Assembly: GCA_036386415.1 (NCBI GenBank)
Contig: DASVVT010000026.1
Span: 19,324-83,323, forward strand
From: DASVVT01 sp036386415
GTDB lineage: Bacteria > Acidobacteriota > Blastocatellia > Pyrinomonadales > Pyrinomonadaceae
Reading direction: 5' to 3'
DNA length: 64,000 bases
Both the position numbers and the translations under genes were made by a program. Below the pieces are notes generated by a model. That model ran no database searches. It saw only the letters and a program-made list of their open reading frames with translations, and was not told the DNA's origin. This document shows positions 63,221-64,000 of the stretch, in pieces (position 1 is the first letter of the stretch; every line of letters starts with the position of its first letter).

Positions 63221-63466
63221 TTAGCCTCCGCTCACAGGAGGAATAAAGGCAATTTCATCTCCGTCGTTGATGAGAGTTTCAGGCGAGGCAAAGTCCAGGT
63301 TCACGGCGATCATAGTGCTGGCAGCGTAGCTATTGAAACGAGGGTAGTCCCGGCAATAGCGCTGAAGGATGTCTCGGGCTGTCATGCCAGGGGGGATCTC
63401 GAGTTCGCCCTCGGACGTACCCACAATATCCCTAATGCCTCCGAAGAACATGACCTTAACTTTCAT
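63221..63466 (-). CDS. moaD: Molybdopterin synthase sulfur-carrier subunit
   Basis: An 81-residue beta-grasp protein ending in the Gly-Gly used for thiocarboxylate formation (DEIAFIPPVSGG). It is the first recognised gene of the minus-strand moa cluster and partners MoaE, 73 bp downstream. ATG 63466 is used; GAGGTGG is upstream. Confidence 0.92.
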   Translation of the reverse strand: MKVKVMFFGGIRDIVGTSEGELEIPPGMTARDILQRYCRDYPRFNSYAASTMIAVNLDFASPETLINDGDEIAFIPPVSGG

Positions 63467-63696
63467 GATGACCACCTCGGCTATTTTGTTCCGGTGAAGA
63501 TACTAACATTGGATTATCATTCTACCTCCTAGGCCCCCTTTGGACAGCAACTATTTTTCTATTGACACATGGGGATCCAGTGCCGATTCTTAAAAGTGAG
63601 GGCTATTATCCACGAATAATAAGATTGCGAACTGAGCTACCTCTAAGTGGTTGATTCTCGGTCCTAGTAGTTGATTCGTGCAATACATAACCTTCT

Positions 63697-63837
63697 TTAC
63701 CGATCCTTATCAGTTTCAGCAACCTTTTTAGGGAAGATGAAGCCCTTCTCTTTAATGCGGGTTGAAGTCTTCGAACCATCAGACTCGCTTCTAGTCTCCG
63801 CGACGTGTTTTGGAAAAATAACACCCTTTTCAACCAT
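63697..63837 (-). CDS. 46-residue protein with an internal KGxIFPKxVAET repeat
   Basis: A short frame from ATG 63837 to TAA 63697-63699. It contains EKGVIFPKHVAET and EKGFIFPKKVAET separated by 15 residues in the same frame. Conservation of the peptide in both copies suggests that this frame, not the overlapping 63606-63833 frame, is coding. No family is recognised. Confidence 0.4.
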   Translation of the reverse strand: MVEKGVIFPKHVAETRSESDGSKTSTRIKEKGFIFPKKVAETDKDR

Positions 63838-64000
63838 CTGGGTACGGTGAGTTCTCTTAGGTAATGCCTAACGAAACTGCACCAAATTTAGTAGCATTTG
63901 CGCCTCATGCGCCGAGCTTGTCCACAATGCAGTTATCATTGGGCGTGGTCTTTAGCCAACGGTCGTTTCAAGTGCCGCCGTTGTCATTGCTATTACCGTT

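Noticed and set aside
63606..63833. 75-codon minus-strand frame at the right edge
   Set aside because: The overlapping 46-codon frame keeps a duplicated peptide motif, which makes it the more likely coding frame.

Overview
The window looks like a chromosomal segment of an Acidobacteriota-type bacterium, most likely class Blastocatellia. This is inferred from the mix of families (HtrA, CreD-like, S46 peptidase, DUF4129/DUF4350, zinc-ribbon membrane protein, Kdo hydroxylase-like, Npt-like transporter) and from the GC-rich coding style. The first ~44 kb also carries many intergenic inverted-repeat elements whose arms are built from 7-9 bp words. No rRNA, tRNA or CRISPR array was found. The taxonomic call is by family content only.

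Region 1 (1-6.9 kb): partial zinc alcohol dehydrogenase, HtrA protease, aldehyde dehydrogenase, a four-helix-bundle gene enclosed by 31-bp inverted repeats, alanine dehydrogenase, and a single-domain response regulator on the other strand. Region 2 (7.4-13.4 kb): large secreted protein with a proprotein-convertase P domain, DUF512-type radical SAM protein, Kdo hydroxylase-like dioxygenase. Region 3 (13.6-21 kb): methyltransferase, a membrane protein/DUF4129/DUF4350 run, and a histidine kinase-response regulator operon. Region 4 (21.4-31.9 kb): small secreted proteins, nitroreductase-like and SRPBCC proteins, a DUF4160/DUF2442 pair, D-threonine-aldolase-like enzyme, potassium channel, SDR and a divergent QueA. 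Region 5 (32-45.7 kb): zinc-ribbon protein, DUF5522, S46 peptidase, DinB, hotdog thioesterases, YitT, CreD-like protein, secreted adenosine deaminase, Npt-like transporter, Tat-exported epimerase and a methyltransferase.

Region 6 (46-58.4 kb) is the most unusual. It holds a lipase/M17-N-like/CHAT-protease fusion with a translationally coupled small protein; a convergent nitrilase-domain protein ending in a HEPN-like RNxxxH motif; a small CxxC protein; an XRE regulator with a palindromic operator candidate; and a 1266-residue cold-shock-domain/TPR/kinase-like fusion. The last is visibly AT-rich against the rest of the window. The dispersed inverted repeats stop before this region. I read it as accessory DNA that may encode one or more undescribed stress, defence or cell-death modules; that reading is inference.

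Region 7 (58.5-64 kb, all minus strand): molybdopterin genes moaD, moaE and moaA interleaved with a nucleoside-deoxyribosyltransferase-like protein, an iron-ADH-fold protein that appears to have lost its metal-binding histidines, and a HAD hydrolase. moaC and a molybdate-insertion gene are not in the window.

The dispersed repeats deserve attention in their own right. At least nine sequence families share one architecture (tandem short words, spacer, inverted arm). In at least eight places the arm supplies the stop codon of the adjacent gene.
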